DNA of 64,000 bases from Opitutaceae bacterium (GTDB lineage Bacteria; Verrucomicrobiota; Verrucomicrobiia; Opitutales; Opitutaceae): contig JAIXWY010000011.1 in the NCBI GenBank assembly GCA_027490995.1, forward strand, positions 186,001-250,000, written 5' to 3'. Position 1 is the first letter of the stretch. Every line of letters begins with the position of its first letter. Shown here piece by piece: positions 44,118 to 53,544 of this stretch. Made by a program: the position numbers and the translations under genes. Under the pieces are notes generated by a model that saw nothing but the letters and a program-made list of their open reading frames with translations, did no database searches and had not been told where the DNA came from.

Positions 44118-45533
44118 TCACTGGGCCTGCTTGGCAGTCTTGTAGGCGACGGGCAGTTCGCCGGGAGGAAGGGCGAGTAGGTCGTAGTCGCGGTAGCCCG
44201 TGATCTCGACCTCGGCAAACTGTCCGACCGGCAGGGTGCGCGGGACGTATACCCGGCCGTCGATGTCCGGCGCGTCGGCCTCACCTCGGGCGACGCCGGG
44301 CTCCTCCACGAGAACGCGGAGGCGGCGACCGACGAAGGAGGAGCTCACGCTCGCGGCGATTTCTTTCTGCAGAGCCATGGTACGGTGCCAGCGGGATTCC
44401 TTGGTCTTCGCGGGAATCTGCTGCTCCATCTTCGCTGCGCGGGTGCCTTCTTCCTGCGAATAACGGAATACACCGAGCCGCTCGAAGCGGGTCTCACGGA
44501 TGAAGTCGCACAGCACGTCTACGTCCGCTTCGGTTTCTCCCGGGAATCCGACGATGAACGTGGTACGGATTGCGATGCCGGGAATGCCCGCGCGAATGCG
44601 ACGGATGAGGTCCCGAATGTGGGCGCCGCTCGTCTCGCGTTGCATGCGCTCGAGCATTGGTTCGCTGATGTGCTGGAGCGGAATGTCGATGTAGCGCGCG
44701 ACCTTCGGGCACTCGGCGATGGTCTGGATCAGTTCGTCGCTCCAATGGGCCGGGTGCGTGTAGAGGAGCCGGATCCAGAAGTCTCCCTCGATCGCATTGA
44801 GTTCGCGCAGCAGGGTGGTGAGCGCGGTGCCGCGACGAGAATCCACCGGAGTGCGCGGGTTGGGGCGCTCTTCCCAAGTGTCCATGCCGAAGAACGTGGT
44901 GTCCTGCGAGATCAGGTTGATTTCGCGCACGCCCTCGCGGACGAGTTGGCGGGCTTCGGCGACCACGCTTTCGACGGTGCGGCTGCGGTGCCGTCCGCGG
45001 ATTTGCGGGATAATGCAGAAGGTACAGGGATGATTGCAGCCCTCCGCGATCTTGATGTAGGCAAAGTGCGCCGGAGTCAGGCGGAAGCGCGGCGTGTCGT
45101 AATCCGGGATGTAGGTGGATCGTCCGTTGACGAAGTTCGCCGGAGCCTCTTTCTTGCCGCGCTCCTTTTCGTACAATTGCTCAATGATCGGAGCGACCTG
45201 AGTCACCTGATCGAGGCCGATGAACGCATCCACCTCGTCGCTGAGTTCACCCGAGAGGTCCTTCGAAAAGCGCTGCGACATGCAGCCGGCCACGATCAGC
45301 TTTTGTTCGCGGCGACGTTTCCGCAAACCGCGATCCTGGTGCACCTGAAGGATGTGGCCGATCGACTCTTCCTTCGAAGAGTCGATGAAGGAACAGGTGT
45401 TAACGATTACGACGTCGGCGCGTTCGGCGTCAGGCACGACCGCCATGCCGGCGCGTTGGAGGTGCCCGACCATGATCTCGCTATCGACGAGATTCTTGGC
45501 GCAACCGAGAGAGATGAGGCTGACTTTGAGCAT
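44118..45533 (-). CDS. rimO: Ribosomal protein S12 methylthiotransferase RimO
   Basis: A 471-residue radical-SAM enzyme from ATG 45533. The N-terminal UPF0004 domain holds three cysteines for an auxiliary cluster (LGCAKNLVDSEIM, NTCSF, VAGCMSQR). The radical-SAM motif is CNHPCTFC in the segment IAEGCNHPCTFCIIPQIRGR. A TRAM domain ends the protein (VGRRLRVLVEE, VGQFAEVEITGYRDYDLLAL). SLGCAKN points to RimO rather than MiaB. It methylthiolates Asp of ribosomal protein S12. The leader GCCTCCGCTCCC is pyrimidine-rich. Confidence 0.95.
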   Translation of the reverse strand: MLKVSLISLGCAKNLVDSEIMVGHLQRAGMAVVPDAERADVVIVNTCSFIDSSKEESIGHILQVHQDRGLRKRRREQKLIVAGCMSQRFSKDLSGELSDEVDAFIGLDQVTQVAPIIEQLYEKERGKKEAPANFVNGRSTYIPDYDTPRFRLTPAHFAYIKIAEGCNHPCTFCIIPQIRGRHRSRTVESVVAEARQLVREGVREINLISQDTTFFGMDTWEERPNPRTPVDSRRGTALTTLLRELNAIEGDFWIRLLYTHPAHWSDELIQTIAECPKVARYIDIPLQHISEPMLERMQRETSGAHIRDLIRRIRAGIPGIAIRTTFIVGFPGETEADVDVLCDFIRETRFERLGVFRYSQEEGTRAAKMEQQIPAKTKESRWHRTMALQKEIAASVSSSFVGRRLRVLVEEPGVARGEADAPDIDGRVYVPRTLPVGQFAEVEITGYRDYDLLALPPGELPVAYKTAKQAQ

Positions 45534-45568
45534 GGGAGCGGAGGCGTTGCGGGCCGGACTGACGCTGC

Positions 45569-45600
45569 AAAAGAAAAACCCCGCGGGAGGGTTCCCGGGG
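45569..45600 (-). terminator. Terminator of the 33-aa small basic gene
   Basis: On the minus strand CCCC/GGGG with inner GGGA/TCCC forms a hairpin followed by TTTTTCTTTT. It lies between the 33-aa gene (stop at 45645) and the rimO start at 45533, separating the two transcripts. Confidence 0.85.
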
Positions 45601-45644
45601 GGTGAGTGGCAGGGGACGCGACGCGGCAAACCGCGTCGGCGACG

Positions 45645-45746
45645 TTACTTCTTGGCCTTGGTCGGCTTCTTGGCCGCAGCCTTGCGACGTTTGATGCGCG
45701 CGAGGCGGCGCTTCCGTTTGATGACCTTGTTGTATTGTTTGCCCAT
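45645..45746 (-). CDS. 33-aa highly basic protein
   Basis: A tiny gene: MGKQYNKVIKRKRRLARIKR followed by RKAAAKKPTKAKK, over half Lys and Arg. It has its own terminator, ATG and an upstream CTCCTTTCTCCT tract that is complementary rather than similar to a Shine-Dalgarno sequence. It resembles very small ribosome-associated proteins, for example the AURKAIP1/COX24-like or bTHX types, but the family is not certain. Conserved size class and placement beside the translation enzyme gene rimO support reality. Probably binds rRNA. Confidence 0.75.
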   Translation of the reverse strand: MGKQYNKVIKRKRRLARIKRRKAAAKKPTKAKK

Positions 45747-45769
45747 AGGAGAAAGGAGTTTCGGAAAGG

Positions 45770-46804
45770 CTAAGCGTCGCCCGTGCCTTCGGGAGAGTCA
45801 AGCCCGGGAGCCGCCAGAGCGGGGTCGAGCTCGCCGGCGATCACGGCCCCCTCGGTACGGGTCCAGCGGTAGACCAGGGAGCCGCGGGCGCGCTCCAGCT
45901 GCTTCACGAGAGGGGCGAGGGATCTCCGGGGCAGGGTAAGCGTGGCGGCGCCGGATGCCTCACAACTCAGGACGCGGGCGTAAGGTTTGAAGACCTCGGG
46001 CCTTCCGATGATGCGGGCCTGCCCCGGTACATCGGGTGACCGGGGGGAGCGGTCGAGCACCAGGCAGGCGTAGGGCAGGCTGCGCAGATCGACGCCGGCG
46101 CGTTGCGCGAAGCGCACCCAATTGCGATCGGCGTGCACGCCCGGAGGGGGCGCCGCGAAGTGGTGGCACCAGTCCCGTTCGCGTTCGACCCCGAGCAGCC
46201 CGCACGCGGCGTGATGAGTGCAGGGAGCAATCACGCGTGCTCCCCCGGCGACGAGGCGATCGCGCCACGCCTGCACGGTGCGGCTCACTGCGTGCGTCCC
46301 TGGTTCGACCCACACGACACGCGGCGCGCGTGCCAAAAGCGTCTCCAGGCGTGCCTGATCATCTGCTGAGAGCTCGTTGACCACGTGGCTGACCACCACC
46401 AGATCCGGCGTGGGGGAAGGATCGGCGATCGTGACCCGCAGCCCTGGGAATGCCCGCTGGGCGCGTGAGCGCGCGAAGTCCATCGCCTGCGGTGAGTGGT
46501 CCCAGAGCTCCAGCTGGGCAACGTGCTCCACTCCGAGATGCGCGATCATCCGTCGCCCAGCGATGCCGCTTCCGCATCCCCAGTCGAGCACGCGCCACGG
46601 ACGCGCCGGCGCTTCTGGCCAGCCGCGACGTCGGAGTTCCCCGAGTAGGGCGTCCCACTTCCAGCCGATCCGCTCGCCGTAGGTCAGATCGTAGGCGGCG
46701 AGGTCGTTTGCCGTCTTCCAGTACGGTTCGGTCGCCACGTTCCCGGCGAGGAAGCGTGCGCGCAGGCGATCGAGGCTGGACCAGTCGAGAGAGTCCCAGT
46801 TCAT
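45770..46804 (-). CDS. Rsm22-like rRNA methyltransferase
   Basis: A 344-residue class I methyltransferase. SAM-binding motif I is VLDWGCGSGIAGRRM; motif IV region is VVVSHVVNELSADDQARLE. A cysteine-containing segment (APCTHHAACGLLGVERERDW, then CHHF) matches the metal/Fe-S site of the Rsm22 family, linked to mitochondrial small-subunit rRNA. The C-terminus has a CEASGAATLTLPRRS-like metal-binding tail. It overlaps the upstream methyltransferase gene by ATGA. Substrate probably rRNA, by family only. Confidence 0.8.
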   Translation of the reverse strand: MNWDSLDWSSLDRLRARFLAGNVATEPYWKTANDLAAYDLTYGERIGWKWDALLGELRRRGWPEAPARPWRVLDWGCGSGIAGRRMIAHLGVEHVAQLELWDHSPQAMDFARSRAQRAFPGLRVTIADPSPTPDLVVVSHVVNELSADDQARLETLLARAPRVVWVEPGTHAVSRTVQAWRDRLVAGGARVIAPCTHHAACGLLGVERERDWCHHFAAPPPGVHADRNWVRFAQRAGVDLRSLPYACLVLDRSPRSPDVPGQARIIGRPEVFKPYARVLSCEASGAATLTLPRRSLAPLVKQLERARGSLVYRWTRTEGAVIAGELDPALAAPGLDSPEGTGDA

Positions 46805-48030
46805 GACGCGGGAGAAGGGATGAGCGTGATGCCGAGATGGCGCGCGAGCGCCTGTTCGCGGATGCCGTAGAACGCCGCGAGATTCCGCACGGCCTGCAGG
46901 CGATGCGGGTCGCCAGCGGGGTGCGCGCGGACAGCAGCGATCATCACGTTCTTCGGGGTGTGCTCGGTGGAGACGAATTCAAAGACCTTCGTGCGGTAGC
47001 CGGCCCACTCGAGCATCAGCGCGCGCAGGGCGTCCGTAACGAACTCGGCCTCGCGCTCGCGAAAGATCCCGTGGTGCAGAGCCGGGGCGAGCACGGCTGG
47101 CGGAACCAGTTGCGGACGCAGTTCGCGATGGCAGCACGGGGACACGATGATCAGGCGTGCCTCCGCCGCGATACCGCGGGCGAGCGCGTCATCGGTTGCG
47201 GTGTTGCAGGCGTGGAGCGCGATCAGGACTGCGGGAGGCGGATTGAGCGGCGTATCCGTGATCTGGCCGGCGACGAAGCGTAGCGTGCGCAGACCGGAGC
47301 GGCCGGCCAATTCGGTGGCGTTGGCCGCCAGATCTGGACGCGCTTCAACGCCCGTGACGATTGCCCGCTGACCCAGGAACGTGCTGGCCGCAAAGGTCAG
47401 GTAGCCCTTGCCGCAACCCATGTCGACCACGTGAAAAGGCTCGGTCGTTGACGGGTCGGAGGAACCTTCGATCAGCCCGGCTTCGGCGACAAGGTGATGC
47501 AAGGTCTCCGCGAATCGCTCGATCTGCCGGAGTTTCGGTGCCATGCCCTCGCGTGGTCGGCCGTCTTCGCGGGTGACCCCCAGTTCGCGAAGCCAAGGCG
47601 CGTCGGGAGGGATCAGCCGAGCCTTGCTGCGATCGTGCGCAGCGGGAGGACGCATCGGCGAGTCCGAGACCGCCTTGATGCGCAGCCGTCCCGATCCTTC
47701 TGGGGCAAGTTCAAGCTGGGCCGTTTGAGCGTGGGTGAAGAGGTGCGCATCAAGAAAATCGCGTCCAAGCAGCGCGTGGACGACCTCCAGCGCGGCCTCT
47801 GGGCGATGGTTGCGCGTCAGATCGCGTGCCGTATGCCGCCAGACGAACGACACGTGTGGGCCATCCCGCAGGAGGACAGGACGCGCGAAGACGTTCCGTA
47901 ACGAGGGATCCGAGGCGTCCGGGGCTGGCTTGCCCAGAGTGAGCTTCACGAGGGTGCCCTGCTGTAGTGCGGTCTCGACGAGACTGAGGAAGCGGGCACG
48001 GGCGGTGGTTTCGGACACGGACGAAAGCAT
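46801..48030 (-). CDS. SAM-dependent methyltransferase (Methyltransf_32 type)
   Basis: A 409-residue protein from ATG 48030. SAM-binding motif VVDMGCGKGYLTFAASTFLG, then VLIALHACNTATDDALARGI and VSPCCHRELRPQLVPPAVL, the characteristic CC-H-x pattern of the METTL25/Methyltransf_32 family. A substrate-binding N-terminal domain precedes. In the same operon as the Rsm22-like gene, with a 4-bp overlap. Substrate unknown; RNA or a protein tail is possible. Confidence 0.8.
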   Translation of the reverse strand: MLSSVSETTARARFLSLVETALQQGTLVKLTLGKPAPDASDPSLRNVFARPVLLRDGPHVSFVWRHTARDLTRNHRPEAALEVVHALLGRDFLDAHLFTHAQTAQLELAPEGSGRLRIKAVSDSPMRPPAAHDRSKARLIPPDAPWLRELGVTREDGRPREGMAPKLRQIERFAETLHHLVAEAGLIEGSSDPSTTEPFHVVDMGCGKGYLTFAASTFLGQRAIVTGVEARPDLAANATELAGRSGLRTLRFVAGQITDTPLNPPPAVLIALHACNTATDDALARGIAAEARLIIVSPCCHRELRPQLVPPAVLAPALHHGIFREREAEFVTDALRALMLEWAGYRTKVFEFVSTEHTPKNVMIAAVRAHPAGDPHRLQAVRNLAAFYGIREQALARHLGITLIPSPAS

Positions 48031-48108
48031 GCGGGAGACAGGGAATCGGTAAATGCCGAAGTGCCGCCTCGCACTTGCGCCGCGCGCGCTGCTGTTCACG
48101 GTGAGTTC

Positions 48109-49536
48109 ATGGTTCTCCTGTTGCGTGTCTTAGGGGTCATTGCAGTCGGACTGGTCGCGGGTGGCTCGTCGCTTGCGGCGACAGAAACGCGTCGAATCCT
48201 CTTTGTCGCGGGTCCGCCCAGTCACGGCCCGGGGCTGCATGAGTTCCCACGTGCCTGTGACTTGTTGGCGGAGGCGCTGAATCGAAGCGGACTCCCCGTG
48301 CGCGCTGAGGTATCGCGGGGCTGGCCGGCGGATGACGCGGTCTTGCGGGCAGCGGACTCGCTAGTCATCTATTCGGACGGTCTGCAGGACCACATCGCGC
48401 GCGGTCACGCTAAAGTGCTGGACGAGCGAATCGCTTCCGGTCGCGGGCTGGTCGTCCTGCATTTTGCTCTTGAGCCGCCGCAGGATGATCCCGGGCTCCG
48501 CGCGGCTCTGCTGGAAGGAGTCGGTGGCGTGTTTGAGGTCGACTGGTCGGTGAATCCCACGTGGCGGCTGGTAAATCAGCAATGGTCGTCGCACCCGGTT
48601 GCCGGGGGCTTGCGCGCGTGGGACGTGGAGGATGAATGGTATTTCCACCTGCGATTTGTGCCGGGCATTGAGCCGATCCTAGCGGTTGTGCCGCCGGTCA
48701 AGACGGTGGAGGAAGACGGTCCGAGAACGGGCAACGCGACCGTGCGAGCCGCCGTCGCCGCAGGCGTGCCGCAGGTGCTTGCATGGACGCATCGCGCCCC
48801 CAGTGGGGCGCGCGGCTTCGGGTTCACGGGCGGACACTTTCTGCGCAACTGGTACGACGATGGTTTCCGCACCCTCGTGCTCAACGGTATCGTCTGGACG
48901 GCCGGCGTGGCCGTGCCGCCGGACGGCGTGCCGTTGGTACGCCCGACCGCGCCCTTGCATGCGACGATCGATGAGGCGATTGCGCGCGGGGATGCGGATG
49001 ACGTCCGACGCCATCTCGACCGCGATGCGTCGCTCGCCAACGGCTCGGAACGCGCCCGGATGCGGCCGCTGCATCAGGCAATTCTTCGACGCCGTCCGGA
49101 GATTGTCCGGTTGCTGCTGGAGCGTGGAGCGGACCCACGGCTGCCCGACGGCTCGCTGCGATCTCCGCTGCAAATGGCCGTTGAGCGCGGCGACCTCGCC
49201 GTGGTGGACTCCCTCCTCCGCGCCGGCGCTGAGGTGAATGGACGCGACAAGGCGGGCTGGACACCGTTGCACCATGCCGGGGCGAAGAACCAACTGCCGA
49301 TCGCCCGCCGCCTGATCGAGGGTGGAGCGGATCCAACGATTCTCAGTCAACTCGGGGGCACCGCCCTGCACGAAGCGGCGGTCGGAGGCGGCCCCGAACT
49401 CCTTCGCTTACTGATCGAGAGCGGAGCAGATCCCGCGATTGTCTCGCAGACGGGAGTGACGGCGCTTGATCTTGCTCGGCAGTACGGCAACGCACCCGGC
49501 GTTGCGTTTCTCGAGTCGATCGTGCCGAAGCGCTAG
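48109..49536 (+). CDS. ThuA-domain protein fused to ankyrin repeats, exported
   Basis: About 475 residues from ATG 48109. Signal peptide (LLLRVLGVIAVGLVAGGSSLA), then a ThuA-like (class I glutamine-amidotransferase fold) domain about 28-270: FVAGPPSHGPGLHEF, GLVVLHFALE, GFGFTGGHFLRNWYDDGFRT. From about residue 290 there are at least five ankyrin repeats, with motifs such as MRPLHQAILRRRPEIVRLLL and GWTPLHHAGAKNQLPIARRL. ThuA proteins are associated with sugar metabolism; the ankyrin half implies protein binding. The combination of the two is unusual. Stop overlaps the convergent glycosyltransferase gene. Confidence 0.85.
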   Translation: MVLLLRVLGVIAVGLVAGGSSLAATETRRILFVAGPPSHGPGLHEFPRACDLLAEALNRSGLPVRAEVSRGWPADDAVLRAADSLVIYSDGLQDHIARGHAKVLDERIASGRGLVVLHFALEPPQDDPGLRAALLEGVGGVFEVDWSVNPTWRLVNQQWSSHPVAGGLRAWDVEDEWYFHLRFVPGIEPILAVVPPVKTVEEDGPRTGNATVRAAVAAGVPQVLAWTHRAPSGARGFGFTGGHFLRNWYDDGFRTLVLNGIVWTAGVAVPPDGVPLVRPTAPLHATIDEAIARGDADDVRRHLDRDASLANGSERARMRPLHQAILRRRPEIVRLLLERGADPRLPDGSLRSPLQMAVERGDLAVVDSLLRAGAEVNGRDKAGWTPLHHAGAKNQLPIARRLIEGGADPTILSQLGGTALHEAAVGGGPELLRLLIESGADPAIVSQTGVTALDLARQYGNAPGVAFLESIVPKR

Positions 49537-50492
49537 TCGCCGGCACGAGCCAGACGCGCCCATCGCGCTTGCTCAGCCGCGAGGGCCTGCTGGACGCCGT
49601 CCCGCGCGGCGCGGGGTGGCGTCCGGCGGAGGCCGACGCGATAAAGGAGAAGCGCAAGCGCAGACGCCGCCGCCTTCGGGTCCCGCGGTGAGGTCCAACC
49701 GTAGTCGAGCGCATCGGCACTCCAGCGCTTCAGCGCAAGCGTGGCGATGGTGCTTTCCCAGCGCGCGAAGAGTCGACGCGTGTTCTCTTCATCGTGGTCG
49801 CGTCGTCCCGGTGAGCAGCTCACATGGTGTCGGATACAACTGTCCAGCGCGACGCCCACGTACAATCCGCGTTCGCGGATGCGCAGGCACAGGTCGATGT
49901 CCTCACAGCCGTTCCGGTAGCGCTCATCGAAGCCGCCGAGGCGTGACCACAGATCACGGTCGATCATGAAGCAGGCGCCGGTGACCGACTCAGTCACCCG
50001 GAAGCGGCCGGTACGTCGGAACGGGAGATCGGTGCGGTGCTCTGGCTTTCCCTTGGGCCCAAAACGGATGCCCGCATGGTCCACCGCATTCGAATCCCAT
50101 CGGCGTTGAACGTTGCCCGTGACGCCGGCGTTGGCCCCGAGACTCAAGTGCGTCCGCAGCAACGGCTCGAACCAGCCGGGGGAGAACTCCAGATCGTTAT
50201 TCAGGAAGAGCAGGCGCTGGCCCGTCGCGCTGCGGGCGCCGAGGTTATTGGCGACGGCGTAGCCTGCGTTGTGTTCTAGGGAGATGACTCGTCGTTGGTG
50301 CGTAGCGGGTAGAGCGGCCAGCCAAGCGCCCGTCCCGTCGGAGCTGGCGTCATCGACGAGGATCACTTCGCGCGTGATCTGGGCAGGCCACGTGGCGTCG
50401 AGGCTGCGCAGCATCGCCTGCGTCAGGTGCAGGCAGTTGTGGAGAGCGACGATGATCGAGACCGCGGGGGAATTGGGGGCGGGTACGATCAC
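49533..50492 (-). CDS. Family 2 glycosyltransferase
   Basis: A 319-residue protein. GTG 50492 is taken as the start because it lies directly after the rmlA gene and opens the conserved VSIIVALHNCLHLTQAMLRS. GT-A features: VILVDDASSDGTGAWL, FLNNDLEFSPGWFEPLL (DxD-like NDD), TGACFMIDRDLWSRLGGFDE and GCEDIDLCLRIRERGLYVG. Inverting GT2 enzyme using a nucleotide sugar; the neighbours make dTDP-L-rhamnose, so a rhamnosyltransferase for O-antigen or another glycan is likely. It ends convergently with the ThuA gene, overlapping by 4 bp. Confidence 0.85.
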   Translation of the reverse strand: MIVPAPNSPAVSIIVALHNCLHLTQAMLRSLDATWPAQITREVILVDDASSDGTGAWLAALPATHQRRVISLEHNAGYAVANNLGARSATGQRLLFLNNDLEFSPGWFEPLLRTHLSLGANAGVTGNVQRRWDSNAVDHAGIRFGPKGKPEHRTDLPFRRTGRFRVTESVTGACFMIDRDLWSRLGGFDERYRNGCEDIDLCLRIRERGLYVGVALDSCIRHHVSCSPGRRDHDEENTRRLFARWESTIATLALKRWSADALDYGWTSPRDPKAAASALALLLYRVGLRRTPPRAARDGVQQALAAEQARWARLARAGD

Positions 50493-50502
50493 GGAGGCAA
50501 CA

Positions 50503-51420
50503 TCACGCCAGCAAGCGGCGGAGGTACTCGCCGTAGCCGGACTTCCCGAGGCGTTTGATCTGCGCCTCGAGCCCGGCGCGATCGAGCCAGCCCTGCCGCC
50601 AGGCAATCTCCTCGAGGCAGGCGATCTTCAGGCCCTGCCGATTTTCGATCACGTGCACGAATTGGGCAGCCTCGAGGAGCGAGTCGTGAGTTCCCGTATC
50701 CAGCCAGGCGGTCCCGCGACCGAGGACCTCGACGTTGAGCTGCCCGCGCTCGAGGTAGAGGCGATTCAGATCGGTGATTTCGAGTTCTCCCCGTGCCGAC
50801 GGCTTGAGGCTACGCGCAAGCGAGACCACGTCGCGGTCGTAGAAATAAAGACCCGGAACGGCAAAGTTGGACTTGGGCTTGGCCGGCTTCTCTTCGAGCG
50901 AAAGCACGCGACCGTCGGCCGCGAACTCCACCACGCCATAAGAAGTCGGGTTAGCGACGTGGTAGCCGAACACCGTGGCTCCGTCGCCACGCGCGCTGGC
51001 GGTCTGGACCGAGCGAGCGAAGTCGTGACCGTAGAAAAGGTTATCCCCTAGGACGAGTGCAGACGGCGTGTCGGCGGTCAGGAAGCCGCAGTCCGAGGCG
51101 ATGAGGAAGGCCTGAGCGAGCCCGTCCGGGCTGGGTTGTTCGGCATACGAAAGCTGCAGGCCAAACTGCTCTCCGGTGCCGAGCAGGCGGCGGAAGAGCG
51201 GGAGATCCTGAGGGGTGGAGATGACGAGGATTTCGCGGATGCCGGCGAGCATCAGAACCGACAGCGGGTAGTACACCATCGGCTTGTCGTAAATCGGCAT
51301 CAACTGCTTGGAGACCGCAATGGTGAGCGGAAAGAGCCGCGTGCCGGATCCGCCAGCGAGGATGATGCCGCGGCGGTTGCTGGTGACGGGGCTGGGGGTG
51401 GGTGCGTGCACGGTGGACAA
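50503..51420 (-). CDS. rmlA: Glucose-1-phosphate thymidylyltransferase
   Basis: About 305 residues; TTG 51420 or GTG 51411 must be the start because no ATG is available. Signature [20 protein letters not shown], the phosphate loop, plus [20 protein letters not shown], then [13 protein letters not shown] and [10 protein letters not shown]. It makes dTDP-glucose from dTTP and glucose-1-phosphate, first step of dTDP-rhamnose synthesis. It is 10-19 bp after rmlB. Confidence 0.95.
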   Translation of the reverse strand: MSTVHAPTPSPVTSNRRGIILAGGSGTRLFPLTIAVSKQLMPIYDKPMVYYPLSVLMLAGIREILVISTPQDLPLFRRLLGTGEQFGLQLSYAEQPSPDGLAQAFLIASDCGFLTADTPSALVLGDNLFYGHDFARSVQTASARGDGATVFGYHVANPTSYGVVEFAADGRVLSLEEKPAKPKSNFAVPGLYFYDRDVVSLARSLKPSARGELEITDLNRLYLERGQLNVEVLGRGTAWLDTGTHDSLLEAAQFVHVIENRQGLKIACLEEIAWRQGWLDRAGLEAQIKRLGKSGYGEYLRRLLA

Positions 51421-51429
51421 AGGGGGGGA

Positions 51430-52497
51430 TTACGTGGCGTTACCGAGGCGCTGACGCTGGTACTTGCGCTGCGTAATATCGGCCGTCCACTCGCGGTGGC
51501 TCAGGTACCAATCGACGGTCTTGACGATGCCGGTGTCGAAATTCTCTCGCGGCGCCCAGCCGAGTTCGCGACGGATCTTGCCGCTGTCGATGGCGTAGCG
51601 TCGGTCGTGGCCCGGGCGGTCGGCAACAAAGGTGATTTGCTCGGCGTAGGAACGTCCATCGGCGCGTGGCGCGCGAGCGTCGAGCAGCGCACAGATGCGT
51701 CGCACAATCTCCAGATTCGGTCGCTCGTTGAGACCGCCGACGTTGTAGGTCTCGCCGAGTCTTCCGCCGCGCAGGGCGAGCCAGATCGCGCTCGCGTGGT
51801 CCTCAACGTAGAGCCAGTCCCGGATCTGCTGGCCATCGCCGTAAACGGGCAGGGGCTTTCCCTCCAGCGCGTTCAGAATCATCAACGGGATCAACTTCTC
51901 CGGGAAGTGATATGGACCGTAGTTGTTCGAGCAGTTGGTGGTGACAACGGGAAGGCCGTAGGTGTGGTGAAACGCGCGGACGAGATGATCGCTGGCCGCC
52001 TTCGCGGCCGAGTAGGGCGAGTTCGGTTCGTACGGCTGCGTCTCGTCCCACGGGGCCTCACCCGGCTCGAGCGAGCCGTAGACCTCGTCGGTCGACACGT
52101 GGAGGAAGCGGAAGCCGGCCCGCGCCTCGGCCGGAAGGGATGACCAGTGACGGCGCGTTGCGTTGAGCAGGCGCAGCGTCCCGACGACGTTGGTCTGGAA
52201 AAACGGCTCAGGTGAGTCGATGGAGCGATCGACGTGGCTTTCGGCGGCGAAGTTGACGATCGCATCGATCCGATGATCGGCGAGGGTACGCGCGACAAGC
52301 GCCTCATCGCCAATGTCGCCTTGAATGAAATGATATCTCGGGTCGCCGGCGAGGTCGGCGAGATTGGCGGGATTGCCGGCGTAGGTGAGGAGATCGAGGT
52401 TAACCAGCCGCTGGAGCGTCGAGCCCGATTCCGTGAGGCGCTGCCGGATGAAGTTACTGCCAATGAAGCCGCAGCCGCCGGTGACGAGGAGATTCAT
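51430..52497 (-). CDS. rmlB: dTDP-glucose 4,6-dehydratase
   Basis: A 355-residue NAD-dependent SDR from ATG 52497. Dinucleotide fold [16 protein letters not shown]. Catalytic YxxxK in [16 protein letters not shown]. Thr in [10 protein letters not shown] and the loop [20 protein letters not shown] fit RmlB. It converts dTDP-glucose to dTDP-4-keto-6-deoxyglucose. Located 20 bp downstream of the NRS/ER-like gene. Confidence 0.95.
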   Translation of the reverse strand: MNLLVTGGCGFIGSNFIRQRLTESGSTLQRLVNLDLLTYAGNPANLADLAGDPRYHFIQGDIGDEALVARTLADHRIDAIVNFAAESHVDRSIDSPEPFFQTNVVGTLRLLNATRRHWSSLPAEARAGFRFLHVSTDEVYGSLEPGEAPWDETQPYEPNSPYSAAKAASDHLVRAFHHTYGLPVVTTNCSNNYGPYHFPEKLIPLMILNALEGKPLPVYGDGQQIRDWLYVEDHASAIWLALRGGRLGETYNVGGLNERPNLEIVRRICALLDARAPRADGRSYAEQITFVADRPGHDRRYAIDSGKIRRELGWAPRENFDTGIVKTVDWYLSHREWTADITQRKYQRQRLGNAT

Positions 52498-52517
52498 GCG
52501 CAAAAAGCTGGGGAGAT

Positions 52518-53387
52518 TCAGGCCGTCTGCCAGTCGCGCAACGAACGGCGGACGGCTTCGTGGACCTCGGTCATTTGGATGCCGGCCGCCGCGAGCTTGG
52601 CGGAGTTCATCAGGCAGTTGCTGCGCGGCGTCTTCGCCGCGGTACGCATGAACTCGGCTTCGTCAGTAAAGAATTCGAAGGATTTGGTGCACACGCCGCT
52701 CTCGCGGATGAGTCCGACGACCTCGCGCGTCGTGACCTGCCCCGGATTGGTCACGTTGTAGATCCCGAATGGAAGGCGCTTTTCCCAGCAGGCGAAGCAG
52801 GCCCCGACGAATTCATGCAGATGCGAGATCGAGTTCGCCGCCTCGAGAAGCCGGGAGTAGCGCATCAGCTTCGTGAGGTAGTTGCGCGGACTGTCGATGT
52901 GATCGAACGGAATGCGGAGCCTCCAGACAAAGACGTCAGGGTGGCCGTTGAGCACTTCCTCCCCGAGAGCCTTGGATCCGCTGTAGAACGAGCAGTTGTT
53001 CTGACGAAACGTGAAGTTCGGCGCATCGTGCTCGGTAAAGCCGGTGCCATCGGGGCGCGCACCGGTGAAGATGCAGCCACTCGAAACGTGACCCCATGGC
53101 ACGCCCGCCTGCTCGCAGGCCTGCGCGATGAGCCCTGGCAGCACGGCGTTTCCCTGGAGACACTCTGTCTTGTGCAGTTCACACGCGTCCACATTCGGCT
53201 TCCCCGTGTAGCCCGCGGCATTGATCACGAAGGTCGCGCGGCCGTCGCGCAGCGCGGCGGCGAGGAGCTCGGGGTTGGCATAGTCCAGCTCCGCGCGACG
53301 TACGTTGCGGAACGCGACGCCTTTGCGGGAGAGGTGCTGCTGAAAGGCCTGACCAACGTAGCCTGAACCGCCGAGAAGGAAGATCAT
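52518..53387 (-). CDS. NRS/ER-like dTDP-4-keto-rhamnose epimerase/reductase
   Basis: A 289-residue SDR. Cofactor motif GGSGYVGQ (6-13), Tyr135 and Lys139 in [14 protein letters not shown], and a distinctive core [39 protein letters not shown]. These match plant and algal nucleotide-rhamnose synthase/epimerase-reductase more than bacterial RmlD. NRS/ER enzymes do both the 3,5-epimerisation and the 4-reduction. No rmlC gene is found in this operon, which agrees. It is the first gene of the operon. Function strongly inferred, not shown. Confidence 0.75.
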   Translation of the reverse strand: MIFLLGGSGYVGQAFQQHLSRKGVAFRNVRRAELDYANPELLAAALRDGRATFVINAAGYTGKPNVDACELHKTECLQGNAVLPGLIAQACEQAGVPWGHVSSGCIFTGARPDGTGFTEHDAPNFTFRQNNCSFYSGSKALGEEVLNGHPDVFVWRLRIPFDHIDSPRNYLTKLMRYSRLLEAANSISHLHEFVGACFACWEKRLPFGIYNVTNPGQVTTREVVGLIRESGVCTKSFEFFTDEAEFMRTAAKTPRSNCLMNSAKLAAAGIQMTEVHEAVRRSLRDWQTA

Positions 53388-53544
53388 GGAGACGGTGGAC
53401 AGTTAGGGACAGATGCGGGGTGAACAAGGCGAAATTCGGCAAGCCCGGCGCGGCTGCGCGAGGGTTTGGCAAAGCCAAAAAGGACTGGCCCCCTGGCCGT
53501 GATCGGGGCACGGTTCGGGGTTCCCGGCCACGCGCAGGGGTGTC

